From TMED14 sp002167805 (GTDB lineage: Bacteria > Bacteroidota > Bacteroidia > Flavobacteriales > Schleiferiaceae), in assembly GCA_965655795.1 (NCBI GenBank), contig CBFHHY010000004.1, forward strand, positions 1-64,000: DNA of 64,000 nt, read 5' to 3'. Under the pieces are notes generated by a model. That model ran no database searches, was not told the origin of the DNA, and saw only the letters and a list, made by a program, of their open reading frames with translations. The translations under genes were made by a program, and so were the position numbers. Positions 27,682-35,541 of this stretch are shown one piece after another. Every line of letters starts with the position of its first letter. Within the stretch, counting starts at the first letter, position 1.

Positions 27682-28428
27682 TTAAATAACTTTTGATTCT
27701 TCGTTCAATAATCTTACTAATTCCTCTAAATTGTCTGGAGAAATAATTTTTACTTCAGATTTTTCGGGTGGCTTTGAAAAAGAAATAGACTTTGAAATTG
27801 GTTCTATTTCATTTTTGTCATGAATATTTAATGGCTTACTCCTTGCGGTCATAATACCTCGCATATTGGGAATTCGTAATTCATTTTCTTCTACGAGCCC
27901 TTTTTTTCCACCAATGACTATAGGAAGGTTTGATTTTGCTGTTTCTTTACCTCCATCTATTTCTCTTATTGTTTTCGCCACAGACCCTTCAATTTCTAGG
28001 CCAATACAAGCGTTTACGAATGGTAGATTTAATTTAGCTGCGAGGGCTCCTGGAACAATGCCGCCATTATAGTCTATAGACTCCTGGCCACAAATTATGA
28101 GATCAAAGTCATTTTTGACAACAAAGTTGGATAACTCTTCTGCTGTTTGAATTCCATCCAATGGGGAGCCATCTATACGGTGGGCTTCATCTGCTCCAAT
28201 TGCAAGGGCTTTTCTCAATGTAGGCTCAACACTTGCGTCCCCATATGTAATTACCGACACAGAGCCCCCATGCTTTTCTTTCAATTGAAGACTTTTTGTC
28301 AAACCAAACTCATCATAAGGGTTTATGACAAATTGAAGACCGTTTTTGTCTAATGAACTGCCGTCAGGATCAAACTGAATTTTTGACGTAGTATCTGGCA
28401 CATGGCTTATGCAAACTAATATTTTCAT
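27682..28428 (-). CDS. etfB: Electron transfer flavoprotein beta subunit
   Basis: 248 residues. Typical features are MKILVCISHVPDTTSKI at the start, NPYDEFGL, the AMP-binding CGQESIDYNGGIVPGALA region, and a RSKPLNI-type C-terminal segment. It is the first gene of the minus-strand run etfB-etfA-DUF151-CNT-thyA-folA, and its promoter must lie in the 92 bases shared with the divergent pdhB. Confidence 0.96.
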   Translation of the reverse strand: MKILVCISHVPDTTSKIQFDPDGSSLDKNGLQFVINPYDEFGLTKSLQLKEKHGGSVSVITYGDASVEPTLRKALAIGADEAHRIDGSPLDGIQTAEELSNFVVKNDFDLIICGQESIDYNGGIVPGALAAKLNLPFVNACIGLEIEGSVAKTIREIDGGKETAKSNLPIVIGGKKGLVEENELRIPNMRGIMTARSKPLNIHDKNEIEPISKSISFSKPPEKSEVKIISPDNLEELVRLLNEESKVI

Positions 28429-28491
28429 AACAAGAATTTAAGCTTGGGGTATAAAATATACTTAGTGATGTAAAAATACATCCGAAGTCCT

Positions 28492-28499
28492 TATTTTTG
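28492..28499 (+). promoter_or_regulatory. Candidate -7 promoter element for pdhB
   Basis: TATTTTTG matches TAnnTTTG and lies 21 bases upstream of the pdhB ATG at 28521. It overlaps the TTG at 28497 that would otherwise be the longest-frame start, which supports the downstream ATG. No clear -33 element is seen. Confidence 0.4.
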
Positions 28500-28520
28500 C
28501 CATCCTTAAAGAATAAACAT

Positions 28521-29504
28521 ATGCGAGAAATTCAATTTCGTCAGGCAGTAGCCGAAGCAATGAGTGAAGAAATGCGAGAGAATGATGATATTATTCTCAT
28601 AGGTGAGGAAGTTGCAGAATATAATGGTGCATATAAAGCATCTAAAGGCATGCTTGAAGAGTTCTCATCAAAACGAATTATTGATACTCCGATCTCTGAA
28701 CTTGGTTTCGCAGGTATTGCTGTAGGTGCAGCTATGAATGGCTTACGACCCATTGTAGAGTTTATGACATTTAATTTTTCCATGGTGGCCATTGATCAAA
28801 TAATAAGTAATGCTGCTAAAATGAGACAAATGTCCGGTGGTCAACTTTCAGTCCCTATGGTTTTTCGGGGTCCTACAGCTTCTGCAGGTCAACTTGGGGC
28901 GACTCATAGTCAGGCATTTGAAAGTTGGTATGCAAATTGTCCAGGCCTTAAGGTGGTGGTCCCATCTAATGTTTATGACGCAAAGGGGCTTTTAAAATCA
29001 TCTATTCGTGATGATGACCCTGTTCTTTTCATGGAGTCTGAGCAGATGTATGGAGATAAAGGAATGGTGCCTGAGGAAGATTATACCTTGCCCATAGGCG
29101 TTGCGGATATAAAAAGGAGTGGAAGTCATGTAACTGTAGTGAGTTTTGGTAAGATTATAAAAATAGCACTAGAGGTTGCAGAAGAATTATCTGCTGAAAA
29201 TATCGAAGTAGAGGTTATTGATTTAAGAACTGTCAGGCCAATTGACTATGATACTGTTATAGAATCAGTAAAAAAGACAAACCGATTAATTTGTTTGGAG
29301 GAAGCATGGCCACTTGGCAGTATTTCAACGGAATTGACATACATGGTTCAAAAAAGAGCTTTTGATTTTTTAGATGCTCCAATCATCAGATTAACCACAG
29401 CTGATACACCAGCAGCGTATGCTCCTACATTGATGGAAGCCTTTCTTCCAAATAAAGAGCAACTAACAAATGCAATTAGAGAGGTACTTTACCAGAAACC
29501 ATAG
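28521..29504 (+). CDS. pdhB: Pyruvate dehydrogenase E1 component beta subunit
   Basis: 327 residues from ATG at 28521 (MREIQFRQAVAEAM), the normal start and length for E1-beta. It shows GEEV at 28-31 (the catalytic Glu region binding thiamine diphosphate), TPISELGFAGIAVGAAM, and the C-terminal IDLRTVRPID and RLTTADTPAAYAP segments. With E1-alpha it decarboxylates pyruvate and passes the acetyl group to E2. No E1-alpha or E2 gene is nearby, so those subunits must be elsewhere. A branched-chain 2-oxoacid E1-beta is a less likely alternative. Confidence 0.9.
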   Translation: MREIQFRQAVAEAMSEEMRENDDIILIGEEVAEYNGAYKASKGMLEEFSSKRIIDTPISELGFAGIAVGAAMNGLRPIVEFMTFNFSMVAIDQIISNAAKMRQMSGGQLSVPMVFRGPTASAGQLGATHSQAFESWYANCPGLKVVVPSNVYDAKGLLKSSIRDDDPVLFMESEQMYGDKGMVPEEDYTLPIGVADIKRSGSHVTVVSFGKIIKIALEVAEELSAENIEVEVIDLRTVRPIDYDTVIESVKKTNRLICLEEAWPLGSISTELTYMVQKRAFDFLDAPIIRLTTADTPAAYAPTLMEAFLPNKEQLTNAIREVLYQKP

Positions 29505-29560
29505 AACTCTCATTCTTCAAAAATCTATTTAATTCTAACAAATAACTAATATCCCAAAAA

Positions 29561-31756
29561 ATGAATAATCAGTCAGTTGAAATTATTATCCCTTTACTAG
29601 GAGTTATCGGTCTTATAATCATGATATTTAAGGCGATATGGGTAAGCAAGCAAGATGCTGGTGACTCTAATATGATTGAATTAGCAGGTCACATATCTAA
29701 GGGAGCTTTAGCATTCTTAAGAGCCGAATGGAAGGTATTAGGAGTTTTTGTCATTTTCGCAGGAGCTCTTTTGGCATGGTCTGCAGAATTAGAAGTTGTC
29801 TCTCAACACACGGATTGGGTAATTGCTATTTCTTTTTTGATTGGAGCAGTTTTTTCAGCCTTCGCAGGTTGGATAGGAATGAATATTGCCACAAAAGCAA
29901 ATGTCCGAACAACGCAGGCCGCAAGGACATCTTTATCTCAAGCTTTAAAGGTCTCTTTTACCGGAGGTACCGTAATGGGACTTGGCGTAGCAGGTTTAGC
30001 TGTACTCGGTTTAGGAACTCTCTACATCGTTTTTACTGGAATGTATGATGATATGCAGCAGGCTTTAGAGGTTTTAGCAGGATTTTCCTTAGGCGCAGAA
30101 TCAATTGCTTTATTTGCACGTGTTGGTGGAGGAATATATACTAAAGCTGCAGATGTAGGAGCTGATTTAGTAGGAAAAGTGGAAGCAGGAATTCCTGAAG
30201 ATGACCCTAGGAACCCAGCTACGATAGCTGATAATGTCGGAGATAATGTCGGAGATGTTGCAGGAATGGGAGCTGATTTGTTTGGTTCTTATGTAGCAAC
30301 TATGCTGGCAACTATGGTTTTGGGTCGAGAAGTCATCTCTAATGATGATTTTGGTGGAAATGCTCCTATACTATTACCAATGCTTATAGCTGGAATTGGA
30401 ATTATTTACTCAATAGCAGGAACTCTATTTGTTCGTATCAAGGACGAGAATTCTAGTGTTATGAATGCGATGAATCTTGGTAACTGGAGCTCGATGATAT
30501 TAACTGCTATCACAAGCTATTTTGTCATACAATGGATGTTACCTGAGGTCATGACATTTCAAAGAGGAGACGTGGTTTTAGATATTACGCAAATGAATGT
30601 TTTTTGGTCCATTATTTTAGGTTTAGTAGTGGGAACTTTAATGAGTCTCGTTACCGAATATTATACATCAATGGGTCGACGTCCGGTGGATAGTATTATT
30701 CAGCAAAGTTCAACGGGTCATGGAACTAATGTAATTGGGGGTCTAGCTATTGGTATGGAATCTACTGTTCTTCCAATTATTATACTTGCAGGAGGAATTT
30801 ATGGTTCTTTTGAATTGGCAGGGCTATATGGAGTAGCTATTGCAGCAGCAGGTATGATGGCAACTACCGCGATGCAGTTGGCAATTGATGCATTTGGTCC
30901 AATTGCAGACAACGCGGGTGGAATTGCTGAAATGAGTGCTTTACCCAGTGAAGTTAGAGACCGAACGGATAATCTTGATGCTGTCGGTAATACAACCGCC
31001 GCAACAGGAAAGGGATTTGCGATTGCATCTGCGGCATTGACCGCCCTTGCTCTTTTTGCTGCCTATGTAGGCCTAGCTGGAATTACAAGCATTGATATTT
31101 ATAAAGCAGATGTTCTAGCAATGCTCTTTGTTGGTGCTATGATACCATTCTTTTTTAGCTCAATGGCAATCTCAGCTGTGGGTAAAGCTGCTATGGAAAT
31201 GGTTCGTGAAGTTCGTAGACAATTTAAGGAGATTCCGGGTATCATGGAAGGTACAGGTAAGCCTGAATACGAGAAGTGCGTTGAAATTTCTACTGCAGCT
31301 TCTATTCGTCAAATGGTCGCGCCAGGCGCTCTAGCTTTATTATCACCTATTGTTGTTGGCTTTGCCTTTGGTCCAGAAGCGCTAGGAGGACTTCTTGCAG
31401 GGATTACAGTTAGCGGTGTTTTGATGGGCATGTTCCAAAATAATGCAGGTGGAGCATGGGATAATGCAAAAAAGTCTTTTGAGAAAGGGGTAGAAATTGA
31501 CGGTAAAATGGAGTATAAGGGCTCAGATGCCCACAAAGCTTCTGTAACTGGAGATACGGTTGGAGATCCTTTCAAGGACACCTCAGGCCCATCCATGAAT
31601 ATTTTAATAAAATTAACCTCTATTGTGGCTTTGATTATTGCTCCATTCATATCCGTAGTTGAAGGCGAAAATCACCAATCACATTCATCTGAATTGCATG
31701 AAATATCAGTTACTCATTCGGAAAAAGTAATCAATAACGATTCACAAGACCTGTGA
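29561..31756 (+). CDS. hppA: Membrane-bound ion-translocating pyrophosphatase (K+-dependent type)
   Basis: 731 residues with about 16 hydrophobic segments. The PPi/Mg-binding motifs are DVGADLVGKVE (198-208) and DNVGDNVGD (224-232), with a second aspartate cluster late in the protein (DNAKKSFEKG, DTVGDPFKDTSGPS). The GNTTAATGKG motif at 476-485 has Ala where K+-independent enzymes have Lys, which marks the K+-dependent subfamily. It hydrolyses cytosolic pyrophosphate and pumps H+ or Na+ out; I cannot decide which ion. The C-terminal 30 residues are hydrophilic with several His. Confidence 0.95.
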   Translation: MNNQSVEIIIPLLGVIGLIIMIFKAIWVSKQDAGDSNMIELAGHISKGALAFLRAEWKVLGVFVIFAGALLAWSAELEVVSQHTDWVIAISFLIGAVFSAFAGWIGMNIATKANVRTTQAARTSLSQALKVSFTGGTVMGLGVAGLAVLGLGTLYIVFTGMYDDMQQALEVLAGFSLGAESIALFARVGGGIYTKAADVGADLVGKVEAGIPEDDPRNPATIADNVGDNVGDVAGMGADLFGSYVATMLATMVLGREVISNDDFGGNAPILLPMLIAGIGIIYSIAGTLFVRIKDENSSVMNAMNLGNWSSMILTAITSYFVIQWMLPEVMTFQRGDVVLDITQMNVFWSIILGLVVGTLMSLVTEYYTSMGRRPVDSIIQQSSTGHGTNVIGGLAIGMESTVLPIIILAGGIYGSFELAGLYGVAIAAAGMMATTAMQLAIDAFGPIADNAGGIAEMSALPSEVRDRTDNLDAVGNTTAATGKGFAIASAALTALALFAAYVGLAGITSIDIYKADVLAMLFVGAMIPFFFSSMAISAVGKAAMEMVREVRRQFKEIPGIMEGTGKPEYEKCVEISTAASIRQMVAPGALALLSPIVVGFAFGPEALGGLLAGITVSGVLMGMFQNNAGGAWDNAKKSFEKGVEIDGKMEYKGSDAHKASVTGDTVGDPFKDTSGPSMNILIKLTSIVALIIAPFISVVEGENHQSHSSELHEISVTHSEKVINNDSQDL

Positions 31757-31775
31757 GATATTTTAAAGAATAATT

Positions 31776-31813
31776 AAAAGTTTATGGATCTGCTAAATCC
31801 AGATCCAACTTTT
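31776..31813 (+). terminator. Terminator after hppA, probably bidirectional
   Basis: Stem GGATCTG (31786-31792) pairs with CAGATCC (31800-31806), extended by AAAAGTT pairing with AACTTTT. The A-rich 5' side and T-rich 3' side fit termination on both strands, between convergent hppA and the deoxynucleoside kinase gene. Confidence 0.75.
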
Positions 31814-31827
31814 ATTTCTTTGGCGAT

Positions 31828-32442
31828 TTAAAATAATCCGTTAAGTTCTCCATCGATCTTGGAAATTATTTTTCCGAGATCCTCTGCATTTTCTGCAAAA
31901 TTATTATTATCAACATCGATGATTAGTAATTGACCTTTGTCATATCCTTTAACCCAATCTTGATATCTATTATTCAATCTTTTTAAATAATCAAGTCGAA
32001 TCGAGTTTTCATACGGCCTTCCTCTTTTTTGAATTTGTTCTACAAGAGTGGGGACAGACGCATCTAGATAAATTAATAAATCAGGAGGATTTATAAACTC
32101 TTCCATTAAATCAAATAACCGCATGTATGCATCAAAGTCTCGAGATGACATCAACCCCATGTCATGAAGGTTTGGCGCAAATATGGTACTGTCCTCATAA
32201 ATAGTCCGATCTTGAATAACAGTTTTATCACCTTTTCGAATATCATGGATTTGACGAAATCGACTGTGGAGAAAAAAGATCTGCAAATTGAAAGACCAAC
32301 GCATCATGTCTCCGTAAAAATCATCTAAGTAAGGGTTTTGGTCTACCTCTTCATAATGAGCATCCCAGCCATAATGTTTTGAGAGTAATGTTGTCAATGT
32401 TGTTTTTCCTGAGCCGATATTTCCGGCAATAGCAATATGCAT
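31828..32442 (-). CDS. Deoxynucleoside kinase
   Basis: 204 residues with P-loop GNIGSGKTT at 7-15 and the DRTIYED segment that corresponds to the family DRS/ERS region. RGRPYENSIRLDYL is the arginine-rich lid region. The family phosphorylates deoxynucleosides (dAK/dGK/dCK type) for dNTP salvage; the preferred base cannot be told. It starts 28 bases after the GH3-like gene, in the same direction, so the two may be co-transcribed. Confidence 0.9.
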   Translation of the reverse strand: MHIAIAGNIGSGKTTLTTLLSKHYGWDAHYEEVDQNPYLDDFYGDMMRWSFNLQIFFLHSRFRQIHDIRKGDKTVIQDRTIYEDSTIFAPNLHDMGLMSSRDFDAYMRLFDLMEEFINPPDLLIYLDASVPTLVEQIQKRGRPYENSIRLDYLKRLNNRYQDWVKGYDKGQLLIIDVDNNNFAENAEDLGKIISKIDGELNGLF

Positions 32443-32470
32443 ATTTAGAGTTGAGTTAAGGGAGTTATGT

Positions 32471-33988
32471 TTAGGACTGCTTAAATTTAAGAATTTCTTC
32501 TAGAATTTCTCTATTATTTGATAATCTTGGGACCTTATTTTGCCCCCCAAGTTTACCCTTGGATTTTAGCCATTTATGAAATGTTTTTGCTCCTGAGTTT
32601 TGAACTAATGGAAATCTGAGTACCATGTCATTGAAACGCTTAGCTTCATAATCAGAATTTAACTTTTTTAACTCTTCATCGAGTTTTATGGCGAATTCCT
32701 GAATTTTTTCTGGCGCTTTCGAAAATTCTATTAGCCATTCATGAGCTCCACTTTTTCCATCCTTCATGAAAATAGGAGCTACGGTGTAGTCAATAATTTC
32801 AGAATTTGTTTTGTTACATGCTATCATTAAAGCTTTATCTGTATTTTCAACAATCACTTCTTCGCCAAAAACGTTGATAAAATGACGAGTTCTTCCAGTT
32901 ATTTCAATTCTATAAGGGGCCAATGAAATAAATTTCACTGTATCTCCAAGAATATATCTCCAAAGTCCTCCATTTGTGCTTATTACTATTGAATATTCAA
33001 TACCTAATTCAACTTTTTCTAGATTTATGGCCTTTGATTTTCGTCCATTAAATTCAGACATGGGAATAAATTCGTAATAAATACCATGCTCAAGCATCAA
33101 TAACAGACCATCCTGGTCGAGACGGTCTTGAATCGCAAAAAAACCTTCTGACGCATTATATGTTTCTAACAGTTTACAGTTTTTTGGAAGAATTTTTTTA
33201 AAGCTATCCGAATACGGCTTATAACTGACACCACCATGGCAAAACAATTCTAAATTCGGCCAAATTTCTTCCAAAGAAGTCACACTATTTTCGTTTAGAA
33301 CTCTTTTTACTAGTACAAGCATCCATGAAGGGACTCCAAACAGTGAAGTTATATTTTGGCCACTTACTTGTTTTGAAATTTTTTCTACTTTTTCCTCCCA
33401 ATCTTCTAAAAGAGCGATATCATTTGACGGAGTGGACCTCCATTCTGCCCAAAAAGGAAGGTTTTGAATCATAATTGCCGATAAATCGCCATAGTATGAA
33501 ATATTTTGCAGCTCATTAATCTTACTTGACCCTCCCAGCCTCAAGGATAATCCCTCAAATAGTTGGCTATTTGGATTTTCATGAGTGTAAATTGCAAGTA
33601 AATCTTTCCCAACTGCCAGATGACAATCATTAAGAGATTCTCGACTAACTGGTATGAACTTGCTTTTGGAACTTGTTGTTCCGCTGCTTTTTGCAAACCA
33701 TTGAATAGGTCCATCCCAAAGTAAATTCTCCTCTCCTTTCATGGTTCTATCAATCCATGGAGTAAGTGATTCATAATTCACTACAGGCACAGCTGATTGA
33801 TACTCATCGTAAGACATATTTTTATGGACACCATATTTTTTGCCATATGTGGTTTCCTCCATGTGAGTTAACAAATTTTCTAGAACACGACTTTGGGAAA
33901 TCTCCGGATTTATTTTCATGGATTCAATTGCATTCATTCTGCTTTTGAGACGCCATTTAATTAAGTCCGTTATTGGAGAAAAGGCCAT
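32471..33988 (-). CDS. GH3-family adenylating enzyme (bacterial homologue)
   Basis: 505 residues. The GH3 ATP/AMP-binding motif SSGTTSSKSKFIP lies at 101-113, followed by YNASEGFFAIQ and GGLWRYILGDTVKF, which match the GH3 adenylation motifs. Plant GH3 enzymes conjugate amino acids to acyl acids through an acyl-AMP. The homologues common in Bacteroidota have no assigned substrate, so only the chemistry (carboxylate adenylation and amide formation) is suggested. Confidence 0.88.
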   Translation of the reverse strand: MAFSPITDLIKWRLKSRMNAIESMKINPEISQSRVLENLLTHMEETTYGKKYGVHKNMSYDEYQSAVPVVNYESLTPWIDRTMKGEENLLWDGPIQWFAKSSGTTSSKSKFIPVSRESLNDCHLAVGKDLLAIYTHENPNSQLFEGLSLRLGGSSKINELQNISYYGDLSAIMIQNLPFWAEWRSTPSNDIALLEDWEEKVEKISKQVSGQNITSLFGVPSWMLVLVKRVLNENSVTSLEEIWPNLELFCHGGVSYKPYSDSFKKILPKNCKLLETYNASEGFFAIQDRLDQDGLLLMLEHGIYYEFIPMSEFNGRKSKAINLEKVELGIEYSIVISTNGGLWRYILGDTVKFISLAPYRIEITGRTRHFINVFGEEVIVENTDKALMIACNKTNSEIIDYTVAPIFMKDGKSGAHEWLIEFSKAPEKIQEFAIKLDEELKKLNSDYEAKRFNDMVLRFPLVQNSGAKTFHKWLKSKGKLGGQNKVPRLSNNREILEEILKFKQS

Positions 33989-34036
33989 AATTTTGAATTG
34001 TTAACTAAGATCAATAAAGTTAGTTAATGAAATACA

Positions 34037-34834
34037 ATGTATGCCGAGGGCCCAGCGAAAAAGCTAATTAATGTTTACAAGTCTCCAATTCAAGTTTATA
34101 ACGAAGTTGGAGAGCATATTCTTCATTTAAATAACCTTTTAGGGAGAAATATTTCATTGAATTTTAAGGGCACATATATCTGCAAGTCGTGCAATAAATT
34201 TTATGATGACCTTTTTAGAATGGGATGTTGTAAAAAATGCTTTTTTGAGAGCCCTCTTGCCGGAGACTCTATCCTTCGCCCAGAAATGAGTAAGGCTCAT
34301 TTAAATATAGAGGATAGAGACTTAGAGCAAGAAAAGCGCTTTCAATTGCAACCTCATATCGTTTATTTAGCAGATGCAGGAAAGGTTAAGGTTGGCGTTA
34401 CCCGGAGTGAACAAATGCACACCCGATGGATGGACCAAGGAGCGGGAAGGGCTCGTGTAATTGCAAATACGGAAAATCGCTATCAAGCAGGTCTTATAGA
34501 GGTAGAACTAAAAAATAGATATTCGGACAAGACAAATTGGAAAATGATGCTTAAAGATGAATTAGATGGCAGAGATCTTAAGGTTGAGGCTATGAAGTCA
34601 AAAGAGTTTTTGTCCCAAAAATTAAAAATGTTTTTCGATCCTAAAGGGGAGGAATGCAATTTTTTTTATGATATGAATTCAAAATTAGAGAATATAAAAA
34701 GTATTAATTTAGTCAGTGAGCCCGAGTACGAAGGAGTCCTCTGTGGATTGAGAGGACAGTATTTAATATTCTCTGACGGTCAGGTTTTAAATTGGAGAAG
34801 CCATGAAGGAGCGATTATTAGCTGGGAGTATTAA
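34037..34834 (+). CDS. DUF2797 family protein
   Basis: 265 residues from ATG at 34037. A putative zinc site is formed by CKSC and CCKKC (about residues 50-71). The central HIVYLADAGKVKVGVTR ... RWMDQGAGRA segment (about 111-140) is the DUF2797 signature and looks like a GIY-YIG-type fold (Y-L ... K-V-G-x-T-R). If so, a nucleic-acid-related role is possible, but no activity is established. It is divergent from the GH3 gene, with only 48 bases between starts, and convergent with the transporter gene that follows. Confidence 0.8.
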   Translation: MYAEGPAKKLINVYKSPIQVYNEVGEHILHLNNLLGRNISLNFKGTYICKSCNKFYDDLFRMGCCKKCFFESPLAGDSILRPEMSKAHLNIEDRDLEQEKRFQLQPHIVYLADAGKVKVGVTRSEQMHTRWMDQGAGRARVIANTENRYQAGLIEVELKNRYSDKTNWKMMLKDELDGRDLKVEAMKSKEFLSQKLKMFFDPKGEECNFFYDMNSKLENIKSINLVSEPEYEGVLCGLRGQYLIFSDGQVLNWRSHEGAIISWEY

Positions 34835-34850
34835 TCGGAATCTAATCCAA

Positions 34851-35531
34851 TTATTGTATTTCTGAAATTTTAAATTTTGACCTAAAAATATATGTGCCAA
34901 GATATATGATTGGCGTGTCTAAAAGAGCACAGAGAATTTTAAAAAACCAGCCATCTAAAATCATTTTTCCAATGGTGCTTAACTCTGTAGTATCAAAAAA
35001 AATGATACCAACTACCATTGTTGTATCTATGAGCTGTGATATTATAGTTGAAAAATTATTTCGCAACCATAGGTGTTTGCCTCTAGTGAGGTTCTTCCAG
35101 AAATGGAAAATCCGCACATCAATAAGTTGGGCAAATAAATAAGCAGTCATCGATGCAAAAATCACTTTGCCAGAATTGCCAAATAGCAAATCGTAAGAGC
35201 TATTGGATATTGGTGAGTTGTCAGTAGCTGTAAATTGACTACCAAGCCAGATTACAAATAGAACAAAAAACAAGGAAATTAAACCGCTGATAATGACGTA
35301 GTTTGTTCTCCTTTGACCATAGAACTCAGAGAGAAAATCTGTAATTAAAAAAGTTATTGGATAGGGTAGTACTCCGGCAGAAAGGACAAACGTATAAAAT
35401 CCAAGATCTAATTTGATAAATTTATTTGCGATCAAATTACATACTGTTAGAGATGCAATAAATAGACCTGCTAGGATAATATATAGTAGAAGAGCATGAC
35501 GGCTATTTTTTGTGCTTAACCTGCTATCCAT
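34851..35531 (-). CDS. Queuosine precursor transporter (VUT/YhhQ family)
   Basis: 226 residues with six hydrophobic segments. Family motifs include LIANKFIKL, a PITFLITDFLSEFYG segment near residue 60, and an AQLIDVRIFHFWK segment. Members import queuosine precursors (such as preQ0/preQ1) across the inner membrane for tRNA modification. It lies 10 bases downstream of sppA on the same strand, so the two are probably co-transcribed. The specific substrate is by family analogy. Confidence 0.88.
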   Translation of the reverse strand: MDSRLSTKNSRHALLLYIILAGLFIASLTVCNLIANKFIKLDLGFYTFVLSAGVLPYPITFLITDFLSEFYGQRRTNYVIISGLISLFFVLFVIWLGSQFTATDNSPISNSSYDLLFGNSGKVIFASMTAYLFAQLIDVRIFHFWKNLTRGKHLWLRNNFSTIISQLIDTTMVVGIIFFDTTELSTIGKMILDGWFFKILCALLDTPIIYLGTYIFRSKFKISEIQ

Positions 35532-35541
35532 ATAAATTTCT

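Noticed and set aside
29728..30048. 106-codon plus-strand frame inside hppA
   Set aside because: It lies wholly within the conserved pyrophosphatase gene in another frame, with arginine/phenylalanine-rich shadow composition.
31309..31650. Minus-strand 113-codon frame within hppA
   Set aside because: Antisense to the highly conserved C-terminal part of hppA; no ribosome-binding context and no recognisable protein.
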